From Beijerinckiaceae bacterium (lineage in GTDB: Bacteria > Pseudomonadota > Alphaproteobacteria > Rhizobiales > Beijerinckiaceae): a stretch of 64,000 bases of DNA. The position numbers and the translations under genes were made by a program. The stretch lies in the NCBI GenBank assembly GCA_027533425.1, contig JAPZUD010000006.1, positions 434,001 to 498,000 of the forward strand, in the 5' to 3' direction. Within the stretch, counting starts at the first letter, position 1; the number at the start of each line of letters is the position of its first letter. Positions 63,841-64,000 of this stretch are shown piece after piece. The notes under the pieces are model-generated. The model had not been told where the DNA came from. It saw nothing but the letters and a program-made list of their open reading frames with translations, and searched no databases.

Positions 63841-64000
63841 CGTTCCAGTTCTGAGGTTTTGAACGGTCCGCCGCCGCGCGCGATGCAGCGATCTATGGCT
63901 CCGATCAACCGATGGCGCAGGGCGATCCCGCGAGCATCCAGCCAGAATTCATGGCCGCGATGCCGCATGATATGCCGGGCAAGTGCACCCTGAATTTCGG
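63837..64000 (-). CDS. Hypothetical protein, C-terminal fragment at window edge
   Basis: An open minus-strand frame enters from the right edge and ends in TGA overlapping the GTG of the ATPase gene. The visible 54 residues end with RHRGHEFWLDARGIALRHRL, then IGAIDRCIARGGGPFKTSELER. The overlap indicates an operon. Too little is seen to name a family. Confidence 0.6.
   Translation of the reverse strand, partial: EIQGALARHIMRHRGHEFWLDARGIALRHRLIGAIDRCIARGGGPFKTSELER

Overview
The window is a high-GC chromosomal stretch from an alphaproteobacterium, most likely of the Hyphomicrobiales (Rhizobiales). The evidence is a chpT-like gene beside a compact cheAWYBR cluster, eipA (DUF1134), an imuA-imuB-dnaE2 cassette with a GTTC-N7-GTTC LexA box, and a complete nepR-ecfG-phyR general stress response (GSR) locus. 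These combinations are typical of the class. The order is inferred from gene content only.

Region 1 (1-26148) is ordinary core genome. It runs cheR(partial)-cheB-cheY-cheW-cheA and a chpT-like gene on the minus strand; cysQ, a YHS protein, eipA, a membrane-anchored coiled-coil protein and an AceE-like E1 enzyme; the SOS mutasome (imuA, imuB, dnaE2); a GntR regulator divergent from a four-gene polyamine ABC importer; a DUF3307 membrane protein; and a two-gene iron-type ABC importer without its own ATPase. A gene-poor stretch follows (26149-26894).

Region 2 (26895-51268) is dominated by stress and signalling. It has a dps-receiver pair, a roughly 1457-residue CheB-CheR-kinase-receiver-FixJ fusion, small envelope/stress proteins (DUF3309, CsbD, glycine zipper, PRC barrel), the GSR core (nepR, ecfG, a degenerate HisKA_2 kinase, phyR), a transporter gene lacking its ATPase domain, nhaA, three small conserved genes, a MacAB-like efflux operon and the arginine deiminase operon arcDABC. 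Four sites match the EcfG promoter (GGAAC-N16-CGTT). They lie before nepR, before a transglutaminase-like gene, and as a divergent pair before the efflux operon and arcDABC. The stress sigma factor therefore probably controls both regulation and an ATP-yielding fermentative pathway.

Region 3 (about 51.3-64.0 kb) looks like an acquired island. Base composition becomes uneven, a tRNA-3'-end-like sequence sits near the left edge, and there is a tightly coupled five-gene restriction operon: a type III-like Mod, RhuM, a type III-like Res, a DUF4145 protein and an Mrr-like nuclease. After this come a secreted hypothetical protein with a terminator and a leftward set of mobile-element-type genes: a RepA/DnaB-like AAA ATPase, coiled-coil proteins, helically phased CGGGACA repeats and large hairpins. 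No integrase, transposase, CRISPR array, rRNA or complete tRNA was seen.
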